64,000 nucleotides of DNA. Origin: Hemerocallis citrina (taxonomy: Eukaryota; Streptophyta; Magnoliopsida; Asparagales; Asphodelaceae). Shown here in pieces: positions 20,386-31,475 of this stretch. The stretch covers positions 85,949,730 through 86,013,729 of the forward strand of contig CM030363.1 in the NCBI GenBank assembly GCA_017893485.1. Direction: 5' to 3'. The stretch's first letter is position 1. The number at the start of each line of letters is the position of its first letter. A program made the position numbers and the translations under genes. The notes below the pieces were generated by a model. The model was given only the letters and a program-made list of their open reading frames with translations. It made no database searches and was not told the origin of the DNA.

Positions 20386-21530
20386 CTAGTCCTCCCCTTC
20401 GAGGAACTTGATGAGGTGTTTTTCATTCCAGGGCCTCTTCACTATCGTACCCCCTTGGTCTGTGAGTCGGTACGTGTCGGGGCGTACCACTTCAGACACC
20501 TTATACGGGCCCTCCCAATTAGGGGCCAACTTTCTCTTTCTGCTGGGGTTGGATACCACTAGCTTTCTGAGCACGAGGTCACCAAGCTTGATATCGGTGG
20601 GGCGGACCCTCTTTTTATAAAACCTCTCGATCCGTTGTTGGTATATGCTTCTTCTGACGGTGGATTTTTTCCTGACCTCGTCGATAAGATCCAAGTTGGC
20701 TCTGAGGTCTGTTGAGTTGTTCTCCTCATTGAAGGCCATGATCCTAGGCGAAAGGAGCCTGATCTCCAAGGGGATAACCGCCTCTATTCCATAAGTTAGG
20801 TTGAAGGTGCCTCACCCGTGGGGGTTCTCTTCGTCGTCCGATGTGCCCAGAGTACGCTTGGCAACTCGTCGACCCACAGCCACTTGGAAGAATTATCCAA
20901 CCGCTTCTTTTCAAGGATTTGACGGTTCATATTTTTGGTCTAGCCGTTTGAGTGAGGATGAAATATTGATGAGAAGCGTTGTTGGACACCGATGTCTTCG
21001 CAGAACTTCCGAAAGTTCTTTCCTGCAAATTGGGTCCCATTTTCTGTGATGAGTACCTACGGTATCCCGAACTGACAGATGATGTGCTTCCAGAAAAAAA
21101 TTGCTGATTTTGGTGTTCTATGATCGTGGCCAGGGGCTCTGCCTCGATCCATTTGGTGAAGTAGTCGATGGCCACCACCAGGAACTTCTTTTGGCCAGTC
21201 ACTTTTAGAAAAGGGTTGACCAAGTCCATTCCCTACATAGGAAAGGGGGTCGGACTGGCCAGGGAGCGAAGGTTGGCTTGTGGAAGCCTTTTAACCGAGG
21301 AGAATCTTTGGTAAGGTCCGCACCTTTTGACGAGGTCATGGGCGTCTTGTAACATGGTCGACCAGTAGTACACGTGGTTTAGGGCTTTTCTGGTGAGTAA
21401 CATGCTCCCTATGTGACACCCCCCGATACCTTCATGCAGTTCCTTCAGAGCGTACTTGGCCTCACTGGGGGCCAGACAGCTAAGGTAGGGTCTGCCGTCC
21501 ATTATTGTGTACAAGCGCTTGAAGAGTGTT
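20386..21530 (-). pseudogene. pol: Tat integrase (zinc region, core, C-terminal), broken
   Basis: Minus strand, read right to left. A zinc-binding region with His, His, Cys and Cys lies around 21300-21470 (ELHEGIGGCHIGSMLLTRK ... LVKRCGPYQ). The start of the catalytic core (DLVNPFLKVTGQKKFLVVAIDYFTKWIEAEPL) is at 21229 downwards. A C-terminal domain (KLGDLVLRKLV ... LAPNWEGPYKV ... KRPWNEKHL) occupies 20386-20769. At least three frame changes and stops separate the parts. The core continues out of frame between 20790 and 21130. Confidence 0.85.
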
Positions 21531-21699
21531 TCGTTTATTATGATGAACCTTTCTGAACAGACCCTGGTCCTTCTCGCCTTGGCCCGATCTTGAGGAAGCT
21601 CGCCCTCCGCTAGGAACTTCCGGATGGGAGTCATCCAGTTGTCTGGTTGAGGTTCGGTAATGAGGCAGAAGACTTCGGAGAGGTCGATTCTGGGCTTGA

Positions 21700-22560
21700 G
21701 GAGGACTTCGAATAGGATGGTGTAGTCAAAGCCTTCTAAGGATGAAGAGGCAAGTTTTGACAAGGAATCAGCCTGGGCATTTTGCTCCCTAGGGATCCGT
21801 TCCACCGAGGAGAAATCGAAGGACGTCAGGAGCTGTTGGACTACCGCCAAGTATCAGACAATCCGAGCGTCACGAGCTTCATACTCTCCGGTGATCTGGT
21901 TGACCACGAGCTGGGAGTCGCTAAGGCCCTAATTTGCTTGGCCCCGGCCATGTGCTCTAGGGTGAGCCCTGTGATCATAGCCTCATATTCTGCCTCGTTG
22001 TTAGAGGCTGGAAAGTTCAGGTGAAGAGAATACTGGAGAATGAAGTTGTCGGGACCTTTGAGGATGACGCCCGTGCCACTTCCTACCTCGCAAGATGAGC
22101 CGTCGATAAAAACTTCCCAAACCGGATCTGCCTCTTGAACGTGAGACGGCTCGGAGATAGTGCACTCTATGATGAATTCAGTGAGGGCCTGTCCCTTAAT
22201 GGCTGTCCTGGGCTGGTAGCCGATGTCGTACTGGCTCAGCTCGATCGACCACTTGACTAAGCAGCCGGAACTCTCGGGCTTGTGGAGGACGGCCTTGAGA
22301 GGCTGGTCCGTAAGGACCTGGATCGAGTGCGCCTGGAAATAAGGACGGAGCTTTCGCACAGCCATGACCATGGCATAGGCAACCTTCTCCATCTTTGCAT
22401 ATCGAGCCTCCACCGAGAGCAGGACTTTGCTCATATAGTAGAAAGGTTTCTAAATTCCGTCGTCCTCTCGGACAAGCACAGAACTGATTGCATTTTTCGA
22501 GGCTGAGAGGTACAGAAAGAAGGGATTCGCCTGGTTCGGGTTTGCTCAGAAGTGGGAGTT
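21700..22560 (-). pseudogene. pol: Tat tandem RNase H domains (RT-linked RH and second, archaeal-type RH)
   Basis: The first RNase H runs from about 22560 to 22160 (SKVLLSVEARYAKMEKVAYA ... KWSIELSQYDIGYQPR). The second starts near 22120 with VWEVFIDGSSCEVGSGTGV and contains the family's N(N)EAEYEA motif, ending near 21740 (REQNAQADSLSKLASS). A second, archaeal-type RNase H is diagnostic of the Tat lineage. A frameshift near 21845 separates its tail. Confidence 0.82.
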
Positions 22561-22589
22561 TGGTGAGGTAGGACTTTAAATGGTCGAAT

Positions 22590-23620
22590 TCCTATTGCTA
22601 GGGTCGCCCCATTTGAAGCCTTTTGCCCCCCCCCCCCCCCCCCCGCATAGCCTTGAAGAAGGGGGGGACTTCTCTCCAGACATGGAGAGGAAGCGGTCGA
22701 TGGCCGTTAGTCTTCCCGTGCCATTGAACCTCCTTAATGTTTCTGGGAGGGGCCATGTAGATTATGGCCTGGATCTTCTTGGAATTTGCCTCTATGCTGC
22801 GCTGGCTAACGACGACCCGAGAAACTTCCCCGAGGAGATGCCAAAGGCACACTTGGCGGGATTGAGGCTCATGTTGTGGGACCGAAGGACGCCAAAGGCT
22901 TCCTCGATGTCGGCAACATGGTCCTGCTCTCGTCAGCTCTTGATGAGCATGTCTTCGACGTATACCTCCAAGTTATGACCTGATCTGATCTTTGAAAACT
23001 CGATTAACGAGTCTCTGGTAGGTGGCCCCGACGTTCTTGGGTCTGAAGGGCATAACCCGGTAACATTAGAGACCCTGGTTGGTAATGAAGGACATTTTGG
23101 CAATGTCCGAAGGGAATATCTGGATTTCATTATAACTTGAAAAGGCATCCATGAAGGTCAGTAGCTTGTGACCCGACGATGCGTCGATCAGAGCGTCGAT
23201 GCTCAGGAGGGGGAAAGGATCTTTGGGGCATGCCCTGTTGAGGTCCGCGAAGTATATGCAGATCCTCCAGCTCCTGCTAGCCTTCTCCACCATCACTACG
23301 TTAGCCAGCCACTTGGGGTAGCTGACCTCTTGGATAAACCGGGCGGACAACAGTTTGTCCACCTCCACTTTCACTGCTTGTTGCCTCTCCGGGGCGAACT
23401 TGCCTCGCTTCTGATGGATCGGCTTGGAGCTTGGTTGGAAACTTATCTTGTGCATGATTAGGTCCTCGGAAATCTCGGGCATGTCGGACGGGATCCAAGC
23501 GAAGAGGTCGATATTGCGGCGGACATAATCAATTAGAACTGGCTTCAGGTCGGGGGAAAGGGCGCGACTCACACTGAACCACTTAGACTTGTCTTCTGAC
23601 TCCAGTGAGACCTCATCCAA
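22590..23620 (-). pseudogene. pol: Tat reverse transcriptase, broken
   Basis: The N-terminal palm/finger motifs are clear at 23620-23066 (ICIYFADLNRACPKDPFPL, TFMDAFSSYNEIQIFPSD). The catalytic box reads YVEDML near 22945-22960 where YVDD is expected. A run of about 19 C bases (near 22627-22645) interrupts the RT-RNase H linker. Both defects point to a non-functional enzyme. Confidence 0.85.
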
Positions 23621-23644
23621 TTTGTCCGCAGGTTCCGACTCAGA

Positions 23645-24204
23645 CTATCTTCTTTTAGGTGGGAGCTCGACTGCGGAAAGGGGAAACACCCCGCCTCCTA
23701 CTACGGTCATGTAGCACAAACGTGCAGACTCATGATTTCCATGGACAACACCGACCCCGAGGTCAGTGGAGAACTTCAACTTCAAGTGGTAGGCTGAGGG
23801 GACGACCTGAAACGAGCAGAGCCTGGGTCGGCCGATAATGGCATTATATGCCGCTTTGACGTTGACCACTATGAAGTCTATTGATTCAGTCTGTATGATG
23901 GGGGTCGTGCCGACTGTTACATCTAGTATCACGATCCCCTCGATTTGTATGGGGACGCCCGAGAACCCATGAAGGGTGTTCCCGGTCGGCTTTAGCTTAT
24001 CTCGGGGAAGCTTGAGGTTCTCAAATGCTTCTAAGAAGAGGATGTTAACTGAGCTCCTGTTGTCCACGAGAATTCGGCGGACTTCGAAGTTGGCCATGAT
24101 GATGTTAATGATGAGGGCTTCGCAGCATGGGATCCGGACTCCCTCCAGGTCTTCTCCGGAGAAGGAGACTGGCCTCTGCTGAATCTGGGGGGAGGGATGG
24201 TCTC
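23645..24204 (-). pseudogene. pol: Tat aspartic protease region
   Basis: Reads RRILVDNRSSVNILF, where the active-site D(T/S)G has decayed to DNR, then HGFSGVPIQIEG and the Tat-specific YNAIIGRPRL ... AYHLKLKFSTDLGVG. It is truncated at 24204 by the solo LTR; the upstream part resumes at 27554. Confidence 0.85.
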
Positions 24205-27200
24205 TGTCACGCCCCGCTTCCCAAAAAGAAATACAGAATACAGATACGTGACTAAGTCCAGTGAATGATTTTCATTATCCATAAGCTGTCAGGATTTTTA
24301 CAAGATTTCGCAGGAATAACATGAAGTAAACAAAGAGAAATCAACCACGCATGCACAAATAAATCAATATACCAAGAGAATTTACTTGAAACAAAATTTA
24401 ATAAATCTCAAATAAACCAGATCTGAACAAGTCAATGATTCTGGGCCACATTGCCTAATACAAAATAATCCAAGTAACAGATACATTTATTCAAAAATAG
24501 CAGGCTAGTAAATTATAGCAACAACTCTAGCAACTAGAATCTTAGATCACCTACTCTATCGGGCAGCTGATCACCATAATCTGCAATTTAACAAATTGCA
24601 GGAAGAGGAAAAAAGAAAACAAAACGCCCATCAATGCAAGTTACGGGTCGCTTGTAGTGCAGACACAAGTACAGGAAAAGATAAACAAATATAGAGTAAC
24701 AACGGAAACAAACATATCATGAAATAGATATAACAGAGCAAAACAAAATGTCTAACATGAATCAGAAAACAGAATCAAGTAACATGGTGTGCTAACAGGT
24801 ACAGATAATATATAACAGATGTCAAGTGTCTTGCAAATAGGTAAACAGGTAACAGGTGTCAGATGTCATGTAAACAGATAACAGATGTCAGGTAGCATGT
24901 AAACAGATAAGCAGATAACAGATGTCAGGTTTTGCAAAGTCTTGTATTTATTTCTATTTAGGTAGCACTTCATTCGTCTTATCCATTTACCACATGGTTG
25001 CTACATTCAAACAGCTTCGTTTAGATTTCGTGGTGGACTGTATAGGGCCGTGTACTCAGGTATCAGATAGACAGATAACAGATACAGATACAGATACAGA
25101 TACAGACAGATAGAACCTACGGGTTCTCTTCTGAGTACACCTTCCTATAGGGAAGCGTGCAGTCAAGTAATCAGATAAACAGAGTCGTGTATCATGTAAT
25201 CATGAACATGTAACCGATAATAGATAATCATATGGGAAACATGGGCCCCCTTTCAAGTATACATTTCTATATTTTCCACCACTAGATCTTTTCCTTAACC
25301 CCGGTTTGATTATTTATTATTATTGTCAGACAGACATGTATGTGTCCCAAATAGGGCAAGAATAACATGGCATAAATAAGTAACATGTTTAGATTGAAAT
25401 ATAAACACGCACAAATGAAAGACAACTCATAAAAGGGTACGACAACGAAAATTCTAGTTCAGGACAGCAAGACAGTAATGCACCAAATCTGGGATTTCCG
25501 TTGCCACAAATATACAAATCTAGATCCGTCAGAAAATCTGAAAAATAGACTCTCGTCCGAATCCAAAAAATATATATAAGTCATATGGTATTTCACAAAA
25601 ACAAGTCTTAAAACAAAATTTTATCCAGAAAACATATTCAGCATGAAATCGGAAGTTTGTATTCATAAACAAGGAAACGGCATAAAAACTTACTAATTAA
25701 ATCCAAGAAAAATCTGGGGTATTCCCTACCATGTTTAGTATCAGAAAATAAAGTTTCATAATTTTCTAATATAGATAGAATAGTCAAATAAAATCAGAAA
25801 ACGACAGGATACAGCAAATTTGTAAATCAGAAATCATAAACACAACAGTACAAAAACAGCAATAAAATATAAATCGAAATCCAGATCCGTCAAAAGGATG
25901 ATAAAATAGATGCAGTAGGATGCAATTCATATTTACAAAGTTTTTGTAAACAACAAATATAATCAGGTTGAAATTATGTTTCTTTACTGAATAGTTTGAA
26001 AATTATGCAAGTATAGTAGTTGTTTGCAAGTATAGAATAGTTCATAAAAGTCATCAATTAAATCCAAAAAAAATAGGGTTTAATCCCAATCAGGTCTAGT
26101 TGTACTCAGCAAAATATTGGATCAAAATATTATCTTTAACATCAGTATAAAAATAAATAACCATACAGAATTCATATAAAACAGAATCTGGAATTTCCTA
26201 CACATCTATAGTAAAATAACAATAACTTGTGACTCACAAATCGAAACTGAGATATGTTAGCAATGCTGGAAAGTAGAGAGAATTCTCTATAATTCATATT
26301 TACAAATAATTTTCATATACTGACCTTAATAGGGTCTAAAATACTGCACAAAAACGGGGTAACAACAAGGACATAATTATTCTTCATGCATAAAATCAGC
26401 TAGATCATATGAAACACATCCAAATAATAAAAAAGTGTGAAATGGGGTATACTAGATGTCCAAAAAACAATGTATAGGGTATTTAGCAAGTCAACAACAA
26501 ATTATATTATAACTAACACACTCAAGCATAAGACATCATACGGACAACATGCATGTATACATCAAGAAGTGATTATCTCTAAGTTATTTCGTGTCGTGTG
26601 TGGCATGAGATAAGGCGGATTAACACATAGAGACAAGATATAACAAGAGTTTTGCACATGGATTGTCACTAGAACAAAACTACACTACAGGCGGTATTTA
26701 GTACTTGTATATGCAAAAGAAATTTATACAAGTTACTTGCCTTAAAGTCGACGACGAAAACGGTGCAAAGAGCAAGAATAACAGGAATGGATTCCCGAAA
26801 AACGATTCCAAAGAACGAACGACGAACGAAACCCACGAACAACACACACACACAAGAGAGAGGGAGTCTAGATGCACTTCGAGGAGGAGACGACAGCGCA
26901 CGGGGGCTGGTGGCACTGTGGCACTGGCTGGCATCGCTACTGGCTGGCGCTGGCTGTCTTCGTCGAAGGGGAAGCACAGGGACACTGTGCTGCAGGCTGT
27001 CGAGGGGCCATCGGGGCTGCTACGTCTTCAGGAGAGGGGGCTCGCACTGATGTAGGGCGGTGCCAGGGAGACCGGAAGAGGCTGCGCTGGAGCGTCGGGA
27101 TGTCGAGGTGAGGGTGCGGCATCGGGATGCAAGTCGGAGAGGGAGAGGGGATGAAGGTAGCGGCTAGGGTTTAAGAACAGGGGAGGGGGTATTAAATATA

Positions 27201-27553
27201 TATATAGGGTAGGATTTAGGGTTAGGGGTGAATGCGAGTATTGGGTAAAACAGGTAGGTCTAGAAAGATCCAATAAGAGGAATAGGGTATCTAATAATGA
27301 GATAGGAACAAAAATATAAAGTAGGTCATGAAAAAAATATAAAATAGGACTCAAAATAAAAGCTCGAACAATCAGAGACGAAACAATATGAGACAATAGA
27401 ATCAAGAACTCAAATAAAAAGATGACAAAACAAATAAATGATTATATTGAAAATGAAGATCCAATATACGGACCAAAAGAGATACAAGATGAATAAATAA
27501 CCAAAAATAAAAATACATCCAAAAATACAGAAAAAAGGAAAACAGGGGTTACA
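24205..27553 (-). repeat. Solo LTR (Tekay-like family B), 3349 bp, TSD GTCTC
   Basis: Minus strand starts TGTAACCCCTG at 27553 and ends GGGGCGTGACA at 24205. GTCTC is present at 24200-24204 and 27554-27558, a perfect 5-bp duplication, and there is no internal sequence, so this is a solo LTR left by LTR-LTR recombination. It has a TATA-like ATATATATATTTAATA near 27190-27205 on the minus strand, a GC-rich leader (about 26760-27170) and then an AAG|GCAAGTAA junction at 26740/26741. Reading frames in the GC-rich leader are open by composition and are not called. Two more copies are at 54751-58135 and 60283-63799. Confidence 0.93.
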
Positions 27554-29309
27554 GTCTCGAACAGAGTTAACCTCTTGTACGAAGGCCTTACGGGAAGTAT
27601 TGGATTCCCCTCCCATGGGTCCACCATGGACGTAGTGTAGGATGGCCTGCCGTCCAGTTTCCTCGGGCTCGGGGTTCCGCTCGGGTCGACGGTTGATCGT
27701 GCGAGGGGGAGGAGAAGGCCTCAGATTCCTCAGATCCCTCCGATCTCTTGGGTTATCCCGAGTGAACTCCCTCAGGTACCCTCGTTGGATGAAGGCCTCG
27801 ATCTCATCTTTGAGGGCTCGGTAGTTGTCCGTCTCGTGCCCATTGTCTCGGTGGAAGCGGCAGTAGATTCTCTGGTCCGCTTCTTGTTGTTGCTTGGTCG
27901 GGGAGGGAGTCGGACGATCCATTTATCCTCAATCTCCATCACGATTGCCGACACGTTCTGGGTCAGCGGCAGTAGAATCTCTGGTCCGCTTCTTGTTGTT
28001 GCTTGGTCGGGGAGGGAGTCGGACGATCCATTTATCCTCGATCTCCATCACGATTGCCGACATGTTCTGGGTCAGCGGCATATACCTCTCAAATCGGGGG
28101 ACCGGAGGAATTCTTTTAAGACTAGCTACCTCTTGCGTGACTTTCTTGACAGGCTCGACGTCGTCTGCCTTCCGCTTTCCCTTGGCAGTGGCTTCTTTGG
28201 TGCCCTCAGGATTTAGGGCCTCTTTCGCTCGAATGTCCTTCTCGACCCTATTGAGTAGGTCGGGAAGTCGACGGGTGGTTTTTTGGCCAAGGAAGCCTTA
28301 AGCTGGCTGTGCCGAACGTTGTGTTAGAAAGCAGCAGAAGCGACACCCACATCGAGAGAGGAGACAGACCTCGCCTCAGGCGCTGAACCGCCAAACGAAC
28401 TCACGGAGTGACTCCCCTTCCTTCTATCTGAGGTCCAAAAGGGATGCACTCGTCTTCTCGACCTTTCTGCTGGTCACAAAGTGGGCTAAAAACATTCGCT
28501 TCCAACTGGTCAAACGAAAAGACTGAGCCGGGGGTGAGCTTCGAGAACCATTCCCAAGCCAGACCGTGCAAGGTGGCAAGAAAAGTGCGACATAGGAGGG
28601 GATCCGAAGCACTGTGAATCATCATGAGGGTTTTCAACCCCTCAATGTGATCAGCGGGATCACCCTCGCCGTTGTATGTCTCGAATTGGGGAGGCCTGAA
28701 ATTTCTGGGGATTTCGGCTTCCAAGATTTGAGTGGAAAATGGGGGTCGGGTCGGTCTATAACCATGGCCTGGCATCGGCCCGCCCTCGCCGAGATGGGCG
28801 AGACGGTTCTCCATTGCTTGGAGGCATCGAAGGACGGCATCTTCTTGTTCAAGTGGGCGAGTCGATCCGTGGGATTCGCCGTCCTGGGCTTCTGGCTGAG
28901 GAATGGATTGGTTGCGTGTCTCTATCCTAAGACCGCCTCGGATTTCCTAGAGGACCTCGTCCCTAAAATTTTGAAACTCGGCCCTCGTGACTGGGGCTTG
29001 CCCCACCGGGTCACGCGATGGTTAAGGTCCTTGGGGTGAGCGGCTGTGTCTCGGCTCCCGTTCTGGTGTCGGTTGTCTTCCTTGGTTCGAGACCGATTTG
29101 GAAGCGGCACCTCCCCTGGTTCGACTAGCCTGCCGATTTTGGATGAAGTGCGGCAAGTCAGTTGCAACTAAGTGAGAAGCGCCTGGTCTGAGTCCGGCTG
29201 CGACATTGACCAACGGTTGATTAGAGCCCTGGGTGTCTGCACGGCTGTAATGGGGAGGAGGGTCAGGACGATGTCCGGAGGTGACGACTCTCCTTGTTTT
29301 TGGAGCCAT
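27554..29309 (-). pseudogene. gag: Tat gag, broken
   Basis: The N-terminus MAPKTRRVVTSG starts at 29309. The central gag fold is at 28814-28401 (PPQFETYNGEGDPADHIEGL ... LLCRTFLATLHG ... SFDQLEANVFSPL). The C-terminal region is at about 27922-27560 (YCRFHRDNGHETDN ... EIEAFIQRGYLREF), with its conserved CxxH-type motif. A 109-bp tandem duplication and several indels break the frame. Confidence 0.85.
27861..28078 (-). repeat. 109-bp tandem duplication inside Tat gag
   Basis: 27861-27969 and 27970-28078 are nearly identical, differing at a handful of bases. The length is not a multiple of three, so it shifts the gag frame. Confidence 0.88.
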
Positions 29310-29372
29310 GAAAGAGTTCGGACTTGAGATGACGTCCCTGGCTGGGATCGGACTGACGTCAGTACCTAAAGT

Positions 29373-29393
29373 TTTCCACAGACAGTGCCAACC
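29373..29393 (-). promoter_or_regulatory. Primer binding site of the Tat element (decayed)
   Basis: Minus strand reads GGTTGGCACTGTCTGTGG, close to TTGGCGCCGTCTGTGGG, which is common after plant Tat/Athila-type LTRs. The two differences are at CpG-containing positions. It abuts the LTR end at 29394. Confidence 0.65.
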
Positions 29394-29891
29394 TGATGCT
29401 ATTTGTTTTTGGTGTGTGGGGGCAACAGGTGTGAGTTCTTGTAATTTGTGTAGCGAAAGATGTGGTAATGGAGTCGATCCGATCCTAGGTTATAGGGCCG
29501 ACTCGGGGGTAGTAGGAGAGTGGTAGAGGCCAGGTGCTCGGCTCAGATTTAGTAGCTCGACTCAGACTCTTGTACCTGCACACTACTTAGAAACACCAGG
29601 AGAAGTCCCGGAGACAGGCCCTCCGAAGATCTAGTCAATCACTGAGAAATTAACAGTAGCTAGGGTTCAGGTGGGGAAAAGTTTATTATCTTTGGAAGTG
29701 AGGAGGGGGTCTGGTATTTATAGGCAGGGGTAAACGGGTCTGAGACCTTAACGTACCGGGTTGGGCCTGTTTTCCTACGGGCCTGAATGGGATGAAGCCC
29801 GTTTGACCTACTTTGACCTGATGATCATGGAGGAGCGAAATTTGAGGGGATCTGATGGCCCGGATGAGGCCACGTCTTCTACCCCATATCA
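29394..29891 (-). repeat. 5' LTR of the Tat element (498 bp)
   Basis: Minus strand starts TGATATGGGG and ends TAGCATCA, giving TGAT...ATCA ends. A TATA box (TATAAATA on the minus strand, 29715-29722) sits in the right place. The partner 3' LTR is outside the window, so the boundary rests on the ends and the adjacent primer site. Confidence 0.72.
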
Positions 29892-30312
29892 GTGATGATT
29901 AACAACCTCAATTTTTTGTAAGTTCATGTTTGCTTTATTTTAACCGTTGCTGTTTTTCTTTTTTGGTGCGGTAGAAAATAAGATGATGTGTTCTTTTTGG
30001 GAAGAAAACTTACAATCTGGACTGTCGATCAGATCCAATGTTTAATGGCTAAAGTCTTCTGATCTGAGCCTGAACCATTAGGGCTCTTGGATCTAGATTG
30101 GATGGCTGAAAGATCGCTGGCGAACTTACACAATGTCTGAACACTTAGGTTAGCCCCGGCGAAAGACCATTCGATGCTCAAGTCAGTAACTCAGAAAGGT
30201 GATTCGAGTGTCAGTGGCCAAAGATTGATTACATTTTACTGATTGAGGTGGGAGAGTCTTTATAGGCTCAGTATCTTGCTCCAAAAGAAAGATCTGAGAT
30301 TGTATCTTTTAT
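29892..30312 (-). other. Older Tat-type LTR fragment
   Basis: No gene. On the minus strand the block includes CCTATAAAG near 30253 and TGACTTGAGCATCGAATGG with CTTTCGCCGGGG following, phrases typical of plant Tat/Athila leader regions. It may belong to the older Tat remnant at 34840-35814. Confidence 0.45.
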
Positions 30313-30712
30313 CGTAATACCTCGCAAAAATAAAATAACAATTTTATTATTATTATTTTTGCCAAAAGTTAGCATGTGCAACACATGTGCATTGTAATGT
30401 GTTAGTAGGACTTGTATTATTATTTATTTATTATTATTTTATTTATTTTATTATTATTGATGGAAGTATTTGTTAGTGGGCTATTAATATTTATTAAAAT
30501 TAGTATTTAATAATAAGAGAATATTATTTGGGCCCATAAAAGCACAATCCAACACAAAAGAGGCAAAACCAAAACCCTAACCCTAGGATTGGCCGGCCAT
30601 ATACCAAGGGAGGGAGAGGGAGAGGGAGACTCTCTCTCACTTTGGTTGCTTTTCTTTTGGAGTTGCATTAAGGGTTTTTCTTTTGGAGTTGCAGGAGTTG
30701 CATTAAGGGGTT

Positions 30713-30760
<48 letters not shown>

Positions 30761-31475
30761 GAGGAGAATGACTTTTGGAGGCTATTAATCAGAATCCGAC
30801 ATTAGAAGAGATGGGTGTTCTTCTTTCCTCATGTTTTTTTTTTTTTTTTGTGATCTCAAAGCATGAATAGTTTCGATTGTGATTAGTGTTCATTAATGCA
30901 AGATCTATATTTTGTTGTTTGTTCTATGAGATAGATGCATAATAAAAATTGTTTGTATTTTCTTGATGATGTATCGAATGATTTTTATAGACAAAAAGAT
31001 CTAGTTGTGTTGTGTTGTTCATGAAAATATACACATATTGTTAGAATTCATATCATGCAAACAAGAACTCATCTTTTAATTCTTAATTTCATGCTCTAGA
31101 TAATTGTAGACTTGGGTAGTTTTCATTGATTATTGTCGTGAAGATTTAGGGATTATTATGTGCATAAAATATCAAATTTTCCTGGTTAAAATCTTAGTTT
31201 TTTTTAGTTGATTACTTGCTATTTTTAGGGTTCATTTTTCTCAAATTAGGGTTTTGGTTGGATGAAGGGGGTTGCAGGTTCAGATCCAGTAAGGGGGGAC
31301 TCGGGTATGGATTTTAATTTGAGTGTAGGTCATTTTCAGTGGTGCTCAGGTCAAGTTTGAGAGGGATCCGGGTCTCACATGGAGTAGGGGGCCCAAGTTG
31401 GTTCAGGCCATGGTGGAGTTGGGTCTGGGCTTGAATGCATGCGGGTTCAGGGGCTCGGGTTTGAGCCATTAGGGG
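30313..31475 (+). other. Truncated LTR-like sequence and AT/G-rich spacer
   Basis: It begins CGTAATACCTCGC, which resembles the LTR start TGTAATACC, and has CATGTG twice at 11-bp spacing (30373 and 30384), plus a TGGCCGGCCATATA segment comparable to the chromovirus LTR. Its 3' end is not recognisable. 31200-31475 is G-rich (TGGGTC/GGGTTT repeats) without a gene. Confidence 0.4.
30717..30757. repeat. TG microsatellite
   Basis: About 20 uninterrupted TG units. Simple sequence with no other content. Confidence 0.98.

Larger units (their letters stand above)
18610..29891 (-). mobile_element. Tat-lineage Ty3/gypsy element (Retand/Ogre group), nested and decayed
   Basis: On the minus strand the order is a 5' LTR (29394-29891), a primer site, gag, protease, reverse transcriptase, RNase H, a second RNase H, integrase, a tandem-repeat region, and on the opposite strand an antisense coding region. 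Dual RNase H and an antisense ORF downstream of pol are hallmarks of the plant Tat lineage. The 3' LTR is not in the window because the LOG array inserted at 18610. A solo LTR (24205-27553) splits gag from protease. Many frameshifts and stops show it is old and inactive. Confidence 0.88.

Noticed and set aside
26669..27122. Overlapping frames of 60-116 codons on both strands in the solo LTR
   Set aside because: A GC-rich LTR leader keeps several frames open at once; no family resemblance and not conserved between family B copies.
30570..30600. Interstitial telomere-like CCCTAACCCTA
   Set aside because: Only about two units, inside an LTR-like fragment.
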